From assembly GCF_017874615.1 (NCBI RefSeq), contig NZ_JAGIKV010000012.1, forward strand, positions 62,001 through 126,000: DNA of 64,000 bases, given 5' to 3'. Below the pieces are notes generated by a model. That model did no database searches. It worked only from the letters and a program-made list of their open reading frames with translations, and was not told the origin of the DNA. Source of the stretch: Paenibacillus xylanexedens. Its GTDB lineage: Bacteria > Bacillota > Bacilli > Paenibacillales > Paenibacillaceae. The first letter of the stretch is position 1, and every line of letters begins with the position of its first letter. Positions 27,003 to 34,801 of this stretch are shown one piece after another. The translations under genes and the position numbers were made by a program.

Positions 27003-28718
27003 ATGATCAAAGGTAAACCGTGGATTGTTATTGTCATTACATTGATGTTGTTAACAGTTCATTTAACGTCCTCAGCTCAAACCGTTCACGCTGCTGGTGA
27101 AGAGACCCATATTGCTGCAACACTGTTTGTGCTGAAGAATGAATCCGAAGTATCCAATGCCAAAATCCATTGGGCACCTGTCCAGGGAGCGACTGCATAC
27201 GAATTGTATAGATCCGAGAACGATGAACCCTATCAGTTGTTACAGACCTTAACCGGTACAACGATGGATGATTATGACCTCAACATAGGTAGTTCGTACA
27301 AATATCAAGTGAAGTCATATGGCGGAACTTCCTTGTTAACCTCCGCTGTCTCGCCAGAATATACCCCTTACAGCCTTCCAGAAAACCTCACAACTTTTGA
27401 TAACACAACGCAATCTACGCTCATGCTCCCGAATGAACTTAAAGTTGGAGACACCTACTACAGATTCAATTTCGTGCAAAAGTCATCAGGTGGTTTTGGC
27501 GAAATGATTCAACAGACGTCAACGGATGACATCACATACGGTAACGACAAAGTGGTCCTTTCCTACACGGATCATCCCGATCTGGCGAATTCTAAATTTG
27601 AGGGGATTAATATCCTCTACCATGCACCTACGAACAAATTTGTTTTTTGGGCTCACTATGAAAACAGTACAGACTACACACTTGCCAGAGTATCGGTCGC
27701 TTCGGCCACACCTGGAGAAGACTTTACATTTCACAAAAGCTTTCGGCCGGAAGGGAACCAATCGCGGGATATCTCCATTTTCAAAGATGATGATGATTCG
27801 GCGTATCTGATCTCTACGGCCAATAATAATTCGGACACTATTCTGTATAAGTTGACCTCCGATTGGCTGGATGTGGATCATCAAGTTTCAGTTATTTACC
27901 AAAATCAACACAGGGAACTGCCCAAAATGATCAAAAAAGATGACATTTATTATTTGTTCTCTTCCCAAGCGGCAGGTTGGTATCCGAGTATCCCCCTGTA
28001 TTCATCAGCAACGAGCATAGACGGAGATTGGTCTGAATTACGGACAATTGGCAACACGTCAACCTTCTCGGCGCAGTCGGGTTCCGTCATGCGGGTGAAG
28101 CCAGATACGGGTAACAACGTGGTTATGGTTGCGTATCGCTGGATGTTCGGCTGGGCAGGTACACAAAACGGAACAACAGAGGAACGACTGCTTCCCGTTT
28201 GGTTCTCTGATGGTTACGCATTTTATGATTATTTTGATCAAGTCCTTTATAACACAAGCGATGATGTTGTCGTTCCCGTTCAAAATGGAAAACTGCTGTC
28301 ACAAGGCAAACCGGCAACAGCCCAAACGGCTACTGGAACAAATCCTGCAAGTTATGCTAATGATGGTAACTATCAAACCGAATGGGTCGGCACAGGTAGT
28401 TCCTGGCCACATTGGTGGAAGGTCGACCTCGGCTCTGTTCAGCAGTTGAATAATGTGCAAATCTCCTGGTGGATGCAAAAAGGCTCTGAAGGATTTTACA
28501 AATACAAAATTGAGACCAGCACGGATAATGTAAACTGGACCGTAGCATTGGATCGAACCAACAACACATCTTACGGTTTCACCTCAGATACGCTATCTAG
28601 CATTAATGCGAGGTATGTACGAATTAATATGCAAAATGTGGCACTTCATAACAATCCCAACAATTGGTACACGCCAAGACTATGGGAAGTGAAGGTATTT
28701 GGATCGGACACCAATTAA
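27003..28718 (+). CDS. Secreted GH43-like beta-1,3-galactanase with FN3-like and F5/8 type C domains
   Basis: A 571-residue secreted enzyme. A signal peptide (about 1-30, ending VHAA) is followed by a fibronectin III-like domain (about 35-120), a five-bladed propeller (about 125-420), and a C-terminal discoidin/CBM32-type domain (about 433-570; GKPATAQTATGTNPASYAND, ARYVRINM). The propeller resembles exo-beta-1,3-galactanases of GH43 subfamily 24: the possible catalytic Glu residues are in FEGINIL and HRELPKM, with a Gln in FSAQSGS in place of the usual base Asp. It sits with the next gene and the ABC transporter, pointing to beta-1,3-galactan or arabinogalactan use. Not proven biochemically. 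Confidence 0.8.
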   Translation: MIKGKPWIVIVITLMLLTVHLTSSAQTVHAAGEETHIAATLFVLKNESEVSNAKIHWAPVQGATAYELYRSENDEPYQLLQTLTGTTMDDYDLNIGSSYKYQVKSYGGTSLLTSAVSPEYTPYSLPENLTTFDNTTQSTLMLPNELKVGDTYYRFNFVQKSSGGFGEMIQQTSTDDITYGNDKVVLSYTDHPDLANSKFEGINILYHAPTNKFVFWAHYENSTDYTLARVSVASATPGEDFTFHKSFRPEGNQSRDISIFKDDDDSAYLISTANNNSDTILYKLTSDWLDVDHQVSVIYQNQHRELPKMIKKDDIYYLFSSQAAGWYPSIPLYSSATSIDGDWSELRTIGNTSTFSAQSGSVMRVKPDTGNNVVMVAYRWMFGWAGTQNGTTEERLLPVWFSDGYAFYDYFDQVLYNTSDDVVVPVQNGKLLSQGKPATAQTATGTNPASYANDGNYQTEWVGTGSSWPHWWKVDLGSVQQLNNVQISWWMQKGSEGFYKYKIETSTDNVNWTVALDRTNNTSYGFTSDTLSSINARYVRINMQNVALHNNPNNWYTPRLWEVKVFGSDTN

Positions 28719-28748
28719 CGTTGTTCCTAAAAGAAGAGAGGTAACGGT

Positions 28749-29690
28749 GTGAATAATCAATTAACCAATGGTGGCATCTGGAATGATTCAAGCGGTCAGC
28801 CGATCCATGCCCATGGTGGACATATGTTATTCCATGACGACTATTATTACTGGTATGGCGAAGATCGGAGAGACTATATATATGTGAGTTGTTACCGTTC
28901 CAAAGATCTATTCAACTGGGAGTTTCGAAACCATATCTTGACCACCTCTACGCCAGCTGCACCCGTTCGAGTTCGGACAAATCTGACATTAGTGAGCGAG
29001 AAAGGTGGAAAGGTAAATCTCGAACGGCCTAAAGTGCTTTTCAACGCGGTGACCAAAAAGTATGTCCTCTGGGTTCACTATGAGAATGGTAACCATTACA
29101 ACGATGCCGCATGCGCCATTGCCACATCGGATTCTCCGGATAGTCATTTCATTTACCATGGCAGCTTTAATCCGTATGGGTATATGTCGCGTGACTGCAC
29201 GCTCTTTCAAGACGATGACGGGACGGCTTATTTTATTTCGGCTGCCAGAGACAATGCGGACCTGCACATCTATCGCCTGCAGGAAGATTATCTTAATGTG
29301 GAAAGTCTTGTCGGAAAGCTGTGGCAGGGGGAATATCGAGAGGCGCCAGCCGTCTTCAAACGAAAAGGGAAGTATTATATGGTGACCTCATTTTGCACGG
29401 GTTGGGCTCCCAATCAAGGGAAATACGCGATGGCTGATACGATGGATGGACCATGGGGGATGCTCAGCGACTTTGGCGATGAAACGACGTATCGAACGCA
29501 ACCAGCGTTTGTGCTGAAGCGATCAGAGGAGGAGTACCTGTACTTTGCAGATCGCTGGAACGGATCGGATTACTTCCAATCCAGCTATGTGGTACTGCCC
29601 ATTAAATTCAATGGGAACATTCCAATTCTACATGAGTATTCCACGTTATCTTTGCGAGAGGATGCACATCTGATTCATTTTGAACGATAA
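28749..29690 (+). CDS. GH43 (subfamily 24-like) exo-beta-1,3-galactanase, cytoplasmic
   Basis: A 313-residue single-domain glycosidase without a signal peptide. The sequence HMLFHDDYYYWYGED and IYVSCYRSKDLFNW are typical of galactan 1,3-beta-galactosidases. E92 (LERPKV), E198 (REAPAVF) and Q255 (YRTQPAF) fall at nearly the spacing of Glu102, Glu208 and Gln263 of Phanerochaete Pc1,3Gal43A, in which Gln replaces the classical base. It would finish off imported galacto-oligosaccharides inside the cell. GTG start after GAGAGGTAACG. It is the last gene before the terminator and is a paralogue of the secreted enzyme upstream. Confidence 0.82.
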   Translation: MNNQLTNGGIWNDSSGQPIHAHGGHMLFHDDYYYWYGEDRRDYIYVSCYRSKDLFNWEFRNHILTTSTPAAPVRVRTNLTLVSEKGGKVNLERPKVLFNAVTKKYVLWVHYENGNHYNDAACAIATSDSPDSHFIYHGSFNPYGYMSRDCTLFQDDDGTAYFISAARDNADLHIYRLQEDYLNVESLVGKLWQGEYREAPAVFKRKGKYYMVTSFCTGWAPNQGKYAMADTMDGPWGMLSDFGDETTYRTQPAFVLKRSEEEYLYFADRWNGSDYFQSSYVVLPIKFNGNIPILHEYSTLSLREDAHLIHFER

Positions 29691-29715
29691 TTTGAACGAT
29701 AAAACGACTGATGAG

Positions 29716-29760
29716 AAAAGACTTTGATCCTACAGCGAATGCAGGTTCAAAGTCTTTTTA
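29716..29760 (+). terminator. Terminator of the galactan operon
   Basis: AAAAGACTTTGA pairs with TCAAAGTCTTTTT around a loop, with T5 at the end. Confidence 0.85.
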
Positions 29761-29768
29761 AATGAATT

Positions 29769-30296
29769 TTATAATTTCAAATCTAACGAATAGCGATCGC
29801 GAAGTACTGAACAATGGTGGAGCTCATGTCCAGCCATAACAAATGCAATCGATCGAGCTGAAGCAGGATTATCACTGACGATCCCTTGACAGAGCCATGC
29901 TTCTGGGGTGAGGCGACGGAGCATAAGAATAGTTGAGCGGCGTGTGACAGCATATTCTTCGCTCAAATCGGCCAGCGTATACGTATTGAAAGGGTGGGTC
30001 TGCATAAGCACGTCCTGATCGTAACCGGGATGATTCGCTTGGTCACCTCTGGCGATGCGAAGCAATCGGCTGCTCATGATTCGTTCGTTATCCAAAAGGT
30101 GGCCGATGACCTCCTTCACGCTCCATTTGCCTTCGGCGTAACGATAATTAGCTTGCTCCTCTGTCAATGAAGAGAGCAAAGTTGGTATGATGTTGGCTTG
30201 CAGCTCTAAGCGTTCGATGATGTTCCCTTCAGGAACAAGCTGGATGTACCCTTCATAATAAGCTGCATATTCCTCAGTAGTTGGTCTTTCAACCAT
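29769..30296 (-). CDS. DinB-family putative metal-dependent protein
   Basis: A 175-residue DinB-superfamily four-helix protein (DUF664-like). The metal-binding histidines are probably in KEVIGHLLDNERIM (near residue 65) and AGHELHHCSVLRDRY (near 155). Relatives are thiol transferases or hydrolases of unknown substrate. AAAGGAGG lies 6 bases before the ATG. A likely -10 (TACAAT) lies on the minus strand near 30340. The transposon at 30404 lies about 107 bp upstream, outside the gene, so it should be intact. Confidence 0.87.
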   Translation of the reverse strand: MVERPTTEEYAAYYEGYIQLVPEGNIIERLELQANIIPTLLSSLTEEQANYRYAEGKWSVKEVIGHLLDNERIMSSRLLRIARGDQANHPGYDQDVLMQTHPFNTYTLADLSEEYAVTRRSTILMLRRLTPEAWLCQGIVSDNPASARSIAFVMAGHELHHCSVLRDRYSLDLKL

Positions 30297-30403
30297 GGTA
30301 ATGCCTCCTTTGGGATTCTTAGATATGGAATATATTGTAGCATATATCCTACAGCATGAAATTAGCCCCTCCGTTTTATGAGCGGAAGGGCCATTTCATG
30401 TAA

Positions 30404-30443
30404 GGGGTCCCGCCAACATTTTAACGAAAATATACGCTAAGCC
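30404..30443 (+). repeat. Left terminal inverted repeat of the Tn3 element
   Basis: Begins GGGGTCCCGCCAACATTTTA and is the exact reverse complement of 37607-37646 over 40 bp. A weaker second match (CTTAGCATTTTTCTTACTCT, from about 30459) also has an inverted counterpart at the right end near 37570-37592. Confidence 0.95.
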
Positions 30444-30859
30444 TTAAATTGAATTCGACTTAGCATTTTTCTTACTCTAAGCTGAAACGACGGACAATTT
30501 ATCCACGGTTAGCCGGAGTGAGAAAAGTAACCCTCCAAGACAGCAAGGCTCAAATTAACCGCAATAAGTCCCGCCAGTGGAATTTTCGCTCCTTGACGGG
30601 ACTCAGACTTTCACTAATTTTATTGAGGAATCACTGGTACCAGAAGGAATGAATCATAAGTTCCTTCAACCGCCCGTGGTCTGTAAGATCATGCCATCCT
30701 TGCAGTCATATTTGGAACTACAAACTGCTGAAAGGTGATTTCCGTTTTTACTGAAGACGTACAAGGCGCGGCTGAAGCAGCAGCGATTCCAAAATTTTCC
30801 GAAAAGTCTGACCGGGAAAGTTGAATCAGTGGGAGAAAATGATAGCCGCTAGGTTGGCG
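30444..30859. other. Non-coding left arm of the transposon, with a decayed copy of part of the hydrolase gene
   Basis: No intact gene. Positions about 30670-30750 repeat, with several mismatches and indels, the hydrolase gene segment at 31204-31281 in the same orientation (both contain TTGCAGTCATATTTGGAA). A hairpin (AGTCCCGCCA with TGACGGGACT, about 30567-30603) is also present. Confidence 0.6.
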
Positions 30860-32626
30860 CTATTTGACGCTTACTTTAAAAGGTAGCTGTAAATACGAAT
30901 CATACTGTCCACCGCAGTGAATAATATGCTTACCATGATTTACCGGTGGTGCGGCAGGTGTACCCGGCATTATGCCACCAACTTCATCCTTGGCGCTTAC
31001 AATAAAGCGAAGTTGCTCTCCCGGATAAAGGAGCATTCCAATTGGGAACATCTCAATTTCAATCTCTACAATTTCTCCCTTGTGGAGCTTTTCTTCACGA
31101 TCAAAAGTATATGCAGGCACCTCATTCGTACTCTTTTCTTCATCAAGGTGTCTCATTGATACACGAAGACGACCGTTGCTGCCTTTATATCTTAAAACAC
31201 TTCCGCCGCGGTCTGTTAGATCATGCATCCTTGCAGTCATATTTGGAATTACAAACTGCTGAAGGTGATTTCCGTGTTTATCAAGCTTATAGAGATATAC
31301 AAGTATATCCATATCATCGCTTCCGTCAACTTCAACATAAAGTTTTGCTTTAGGATAACCGACAAGTTCTGTCTTTTCCTCTGCTTTATAGAGGAATGAT
31401 GCCTGTGCAAGAGAGGACTCGCTGTCATAAATTGCAGGCACATCTGTTTGGGCAAGTGTTTCTGAAAGATTACGAGTAACTCCGTTAAGATACATCTTCT
31501 TGTATACCGTTCCTTCTGGTGGGAACGTTTCAGACTCTATACCTTCGTAATGACCACCTTCAAAATCGTGAAGCGCATACCGCACCACAGGTGTTTTCTC
31601 CCAACCGTTATCTATTCCCTTAAGGAAATGGTCGAAGAATTTCAGGCGGTCTTCCTGCTGTTCTTCCTTGTAGAAATCCGGCCATTCCTGATTGTCATGG
31701 ATACGAAGCCATTTGTTTTCCTTGGGCAGATTTCTCCATGCGCGAAATGTACCCGGAGTATGCAGTGTATTGCTGTAACTTGCTACAACATAAGCCGGAC
31801 ATGTTATATTCTCAAATTTGGCGATTTTATCTTCCCATAATTCACAGTTGGAAAATTGATATTTAAGCCCTTCATCATGTACATCTTCTCTCCGAACAGG
31901 TTCACCAGCATGTACATGGTTAACTTGCAGACGAGATGCAAAGTTTACATCAAGTATACCACCGCGACGAATGAGGTCGCGATAAGCATCTCCCAAGCCT
32001 TCCACCGGATTTATTGCTGCAAGGTGGGGCGGCTGCTCAGCAGCAATGAACCACTGTGAAAACGCAAGATACGAAGTACCGCTTGTAGCGACCTTACCGT
32101 TACACCATTCCTGTTCTGCAAGCCATTCAATAAGATCATAGCAGTCACGAGCCTCTTGTGTACCAATCATATAGATATCGCCTTCAGAATGTGCAATTCC
32201 TCTCGGATCAGGATTACAAACTGCATAACCATGATTGCACCAGTAAGCAGGGTCACTGCCTTCGAACTTGTGAAGACCCGAAAGTTCTGAATCAGGTATA
32301 CCAATCATGCCAAAAAGATTTGTGTATCTTGGGGCTGTACCGGCTGCCTTACCATAAGGACTCCAAGAAATAATAACAGGAACCTTTTCTTCTCCAGCGG
32401 GACGAAAAACATCAGTGTAGATTGTAACACCATCTCTAAGTTTTACCGGTACATCTTTTTCAAAAATCACATCACACGGAAGTGCCTTAAAACGTTGATC
32501 TACTTGATAGCCTTTCTTTAGCACCGTTGTACCCGGGTTAAATTTGCTCAGTATACCATGCTCTACTCCATCATCGATATATTCAAATGATTGGTTGAAT
32601 AACATCATTTCTTTTACTTTATCCAT
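30860..32626 (-). CDS. CocE/NonD-family (X-Pro dipeptidyl-peptidase S15-like) hydrolase, transposon cargo
   Basis: A 588-residue alpha/beta hydrolase of the CocE/NonD family with no signal peptide. The nucleophile is probably S185 in the elbow TSGTSYLAF. The S15 N-terminal marks VPVKLRDGVTIYTDVFRP and DPRGIAHSEG are clear, and the C-terminal jelly roll (about 385-588) is typical. At the place where cocaine esterase has its catalytic Asp (WYD), this protein has YSN, and the His is probably in LRIHDNQEWP, so the triad may differ. Members cleave esters, amides or N-terminal X-Pro peptides; the substrate is unknown. It is divergent from the TetR gene, its likely regulator. The gene's 3' end lies in a 17-bp sequence found inverted at 32881. 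Confidence 0.85.
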   Translation of the reverse strand: MDKVKEMMLFNQSFEYIDDGVEHGILSKFNPGTTVLKKGYQVDQRFKALPCDVIFEKDVPVKLRDGVTIYTDVFRPAGEEKVPVIISWSPYGKAAGTAPRYTNLFGMIGIPDSELSGLHKFEGSDPAYWCNHGYAVCNPDPRGIAHSEGDIYMIGTQEARDCYDLIEWLAEQEWCNGKVATSGTSYLAFSQWFIAAEQPPHLAAINPVEGLGDAYRDLIRRGGILDVNFASRLQVNHVHAGEPVRREDVHDEGLKYQFSNCELWEDKIAKFENITCPAYVVASYSNTLHTPGTFRAWRNLPKENKWLRIHDNQEWPDFYKEEQQEDRLKFFDHFLKGIDNGWEKTPVVRYALHDFEGGHYEGIESETFPPEGTVYKKMYLNGVTRNLSETLAQTDVPAIYDSESSLAQASFLYKAEEKTELVGYPKAKLYVEVDGSDDMDILVYLYKLDKHGNHLQQFVIPNMTARMHDLTDRGGSVLRYKGSNGRLRVSMRHLDEEKSTNEVPAYTFDREEKLHKGEIVEIEIEMFPIGMLLYPGEQLRFIVSAKDEVGGIMPGTPAAPPVNHGKHIIHCGGQYDSYLQLPFKVSVK

Positions 32627-32965
32627 AGTCGTATCATCCTTTGATTTTTAATGAATTGCATTCTTTGATTCTTTACATTTTGTTACTGCGCTGGACTAAA
32701 CGAACCGTAGCTGATCTGAAAGTGATGAAATCAACGTTAGCAGTACAGCTAGCTTTTGCTTAATTATGGTCGAGATCACGCTCCGCATCCGGGCGAAATG
32801 CTCGGCCCCCTTTAACCAGAATGACCGCCTCGGTCTGCTTCGTCATGTTTGTCAAGAAGGTTTTGATCGAGCTAAAGTGGAGTAAGCGTCAAATAGCCCA
32901 CGTCTGAAATCAAGTTTCCCAAACGTTACTTATTTAATGCAAAATTTGCTTATTATATTTGGCTG

Positions 32966-33010
32966 TTCACCCTCCTAGGTGTTGCGTTATAATAACAGAC
33001 AACCTGTTGT
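32966..33010 (+). promoter_or_regulatory. Candidate tetR promoter with overlapping operator
   Basis: TTCACC (32966-32971), 16-bp spacer, TATAAT (32988-32993), then the palindrome ACAAC-CT-GTTGT (32999-33010) at the expected transcription start. A TetR dimer bound there would repress its own gene and possibly the divergent hydrolase gene. Confidence 0.5.
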
Positions 33011-33130
33011 TTATTACACTTCAAATTATAAAATCGGATTAGGTTCTGTTCAATAATTAGAAATGGCAAACATGTTGGTTATGGAACACCTTTAAGCAAT
33101 GTGTTGGATTAAAATCAAGGAGGGTTTTTC

Positions 33131-33748
33131 TTGCGGAGTTTAAATACTGATCTACGAGTTATTCGGACCAAAGAGTCCATACGACACGCATTAGTAGAAT
33201 TAATAAATGAAAAAGGTATCGAGGCTATTACGGTTAAAGACATAACAACCAGAGCGAGAATTAATCGGGGCACATTTTATGCGCACTATCAAGACAAATT
33301 TGATTTAATGACTAAATGTGAAGAGGAAATCATGCTTGATATGTCTAGAATTACGAAACAAAACTTCCCCAATTTGATTACCGTTCTTGAAACTGACTCT
33401 CAGACGTTGACACCATTCTCCTTAACCGTTTCCTTATTTGAGTATTTAAATCTTCATAGTGGATTTATGAAAGCTGTGTTAGGTCCCAAAGGGGATTTAT
33501 CTTTTCAAACAAAATTGAAACAATTTATGTGGGAAACACTCTATGGAAATAATCCAAGCGCATATGTAAAGGAAGAAAATCTCCTTGTTCCAGGACAATA
33601 TTTAGCTGCCTATATGGGAACGGCAATAATAGGGGTCATTCAACAATGGTTGGAAAGTGGCATGAAAGAATCTCCTCAGGAAATGGCCCGTATCCTAACG
33701 ACCATTACGGTTAATGGTCCATACTTTGCAGCTGGTTTAAAAAAATAA
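33131..33748 (+). CDS. TetR/AcrR-family transcriptional regulator, transposon cargo
   Basis: A 205-residue TetR regulator. The N-terminal helix-turn-helix (residues about 10-55) has ITVKDITTRARINRGTFYAH, close to the YFRXX pattern of the family; the C-terminal part (about 75-195) is a ligand-binding helical domain of the TetR_C_7/33 kind. TTG start after AAGGAGGG. It faces away from the hydrolase gene across a 504-bp gap, the layout expected of a substrate-responsive repressor. No efflux pump is linked. Confidence 0.88.
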   Translation: MRSLNTDLRVIRTKESIRHALVELINEKGIEAITVKDITTRARINRGTFYAHYQDKFDLMTKCEEEIMLDMSRITKQNFPNLITVLETDSQTLTPFSLTVSLFEYLNLHSGFMKAVLGPKGDLSFQTKLKQFMWETLYGNNPSAYVKEENLLVPGQYLAAYMGTAIIGVIQQWLESGMKESPQEMARILTTITVNGPYFAAGLKK

Positions 33749-33803
33749 TTCAGGACAAAATCATTCATTGTAGAGAACGCCGAAAGCAGCCTGTATTTAT
33801 TAT

Positions 33804-33850
33804 ATGACCGCTAATGTTTTGAATAAGATAAGAAAAGCATGTCCGCTAAT
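33804..33850 (+). promoter_or_regulatory. Candidate internal resolution site of the transposon (TnpI boxes)
   Basis: Two direct 12-bp boxes, ATGACCGCTAAT (33804-33815) and ATGTCCGCTAAT (33839-33850), 35 bp apart and just before the recombinase gene. The second fits the ATGTCCRCTAAY box that I recall for TnpI of Tn5401. Confidence 0.6.
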
Positions 33851-33877
33851 GTAATTCAAGATTCGGAGGCTTTGCAT

Positions 33878-34788
33878 ATGAGAGAGAAAACCGGGATTTC
33901 TGAACAGGGCAAGCAGACGATTCAGGACTTCATTCAAGCTCTTACCACTCAAGAAGATTTGAATCCCAAGACACTGAAAGAATACACAAGCGACTTGAAA
34001 CATTTTATCGGTTGGTTTGAGACAGCCTACCACCAAGAGGAAGAGGTCATCTTTCAAATTGAAGATGTGGCGACTCCAACATTAACTCGATATCGGGAAG
34101 CTGCGCAAAAAAATTATGGAATTGAAACCGGCGACCATTAACCGCCGGCTTATAACCCTGAAACGTTTTTTCGAGTGGGCCACACAGGAATCTAGGATAC
34201 GTCGCGATCCTTCGGAGCCAGTTAAATTGGTTCCTGAAGAAAAAGTGAGCCCACGACAGATGACAGAGAGCTGCGTTGATCGCTGCAGTTGAGCACAGCG
34301 GTTCCCTTCGGGATCAGACAATTCTAATCGTGATGTTTCACACCGGCTTACGAACAATGGAAGTGTGTGAGCTGTCTCCAGGAGATATTCAAATCGGCAA
34401 GCGGAGCGGCCAGCTTACGGTCCGATCAGGAAAAAGGCATAAACAGCGGGAAGTTCCTTTGAACGCTACGTGTAGAACTGCTTTAGAAAAATATCTGGCA
34501 GAGCTCCCTCCGGACAGTCCTTATCTGTTTCAATCGGAGAAAACCGGTGATCGATTAACCGAACGTGCTTTACGTCATTTGATTCAAAAATATATGAAAA
34601 TAGCCCGGCTCGAAGGATTGAGCGCCCACGATCTTAGGCATCGGTTCGGGTACGTGATGGTAGAAAACACGCCGTTGCACCGCTTGGCGCAAATTATGGG
34701 ACACGATAGTCTTGATACAACCATGATTTACGTCAAAGCAACCCGTGCGGATCTGCAAGCGGAAGTCGAAAAAATAGCTTGGCAATAG
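33878..34788 (+). pseudogene. tnpI: TnpI-type tyrosine recombinase, broken by two frameshifts
   Basis: Starts at ATG 33878 after GGAGG. The SAM-like N-terminal domain (TIQDFIQALTTQEDLNPKTL) is followed by a frameshift in an A7 run near 34110. The next frame reads IMELKPATINRRLITLKRFF and on to VSPRQMTE. A second shift at about 34264 fits loss of one GA unit from a GAGA repeat. The third frame (from about 34270) carries the catalytic domain: Arg in HTGLRTMEVCELS, the HxxR box HDLRHRFG, and the Tyr in MGHDSLDTTMIYVKA. It would resolve cointegrates of the Tn3 element. If the A7 shift were programmed rather than a lesion, the second lesion would still break the gene. Confidence 0.85.
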
Positions 34789-34801
34789 GGGGAAGAGAAC
34801 G

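Noticed and set aside
30597..30860. Separate small gene in the left arm of the transposon
   Set aside because: The only protein-like part is the degenerate copy of the hydrolase gene. No open frame with a ribosome site exists.
33878..34270. Programmed frameshift in tnpI at the A7 run
   Set aside because: An A7 run can be slippery, but a second unrelated frame break follows at about 34264, so decay is the simpler reading.
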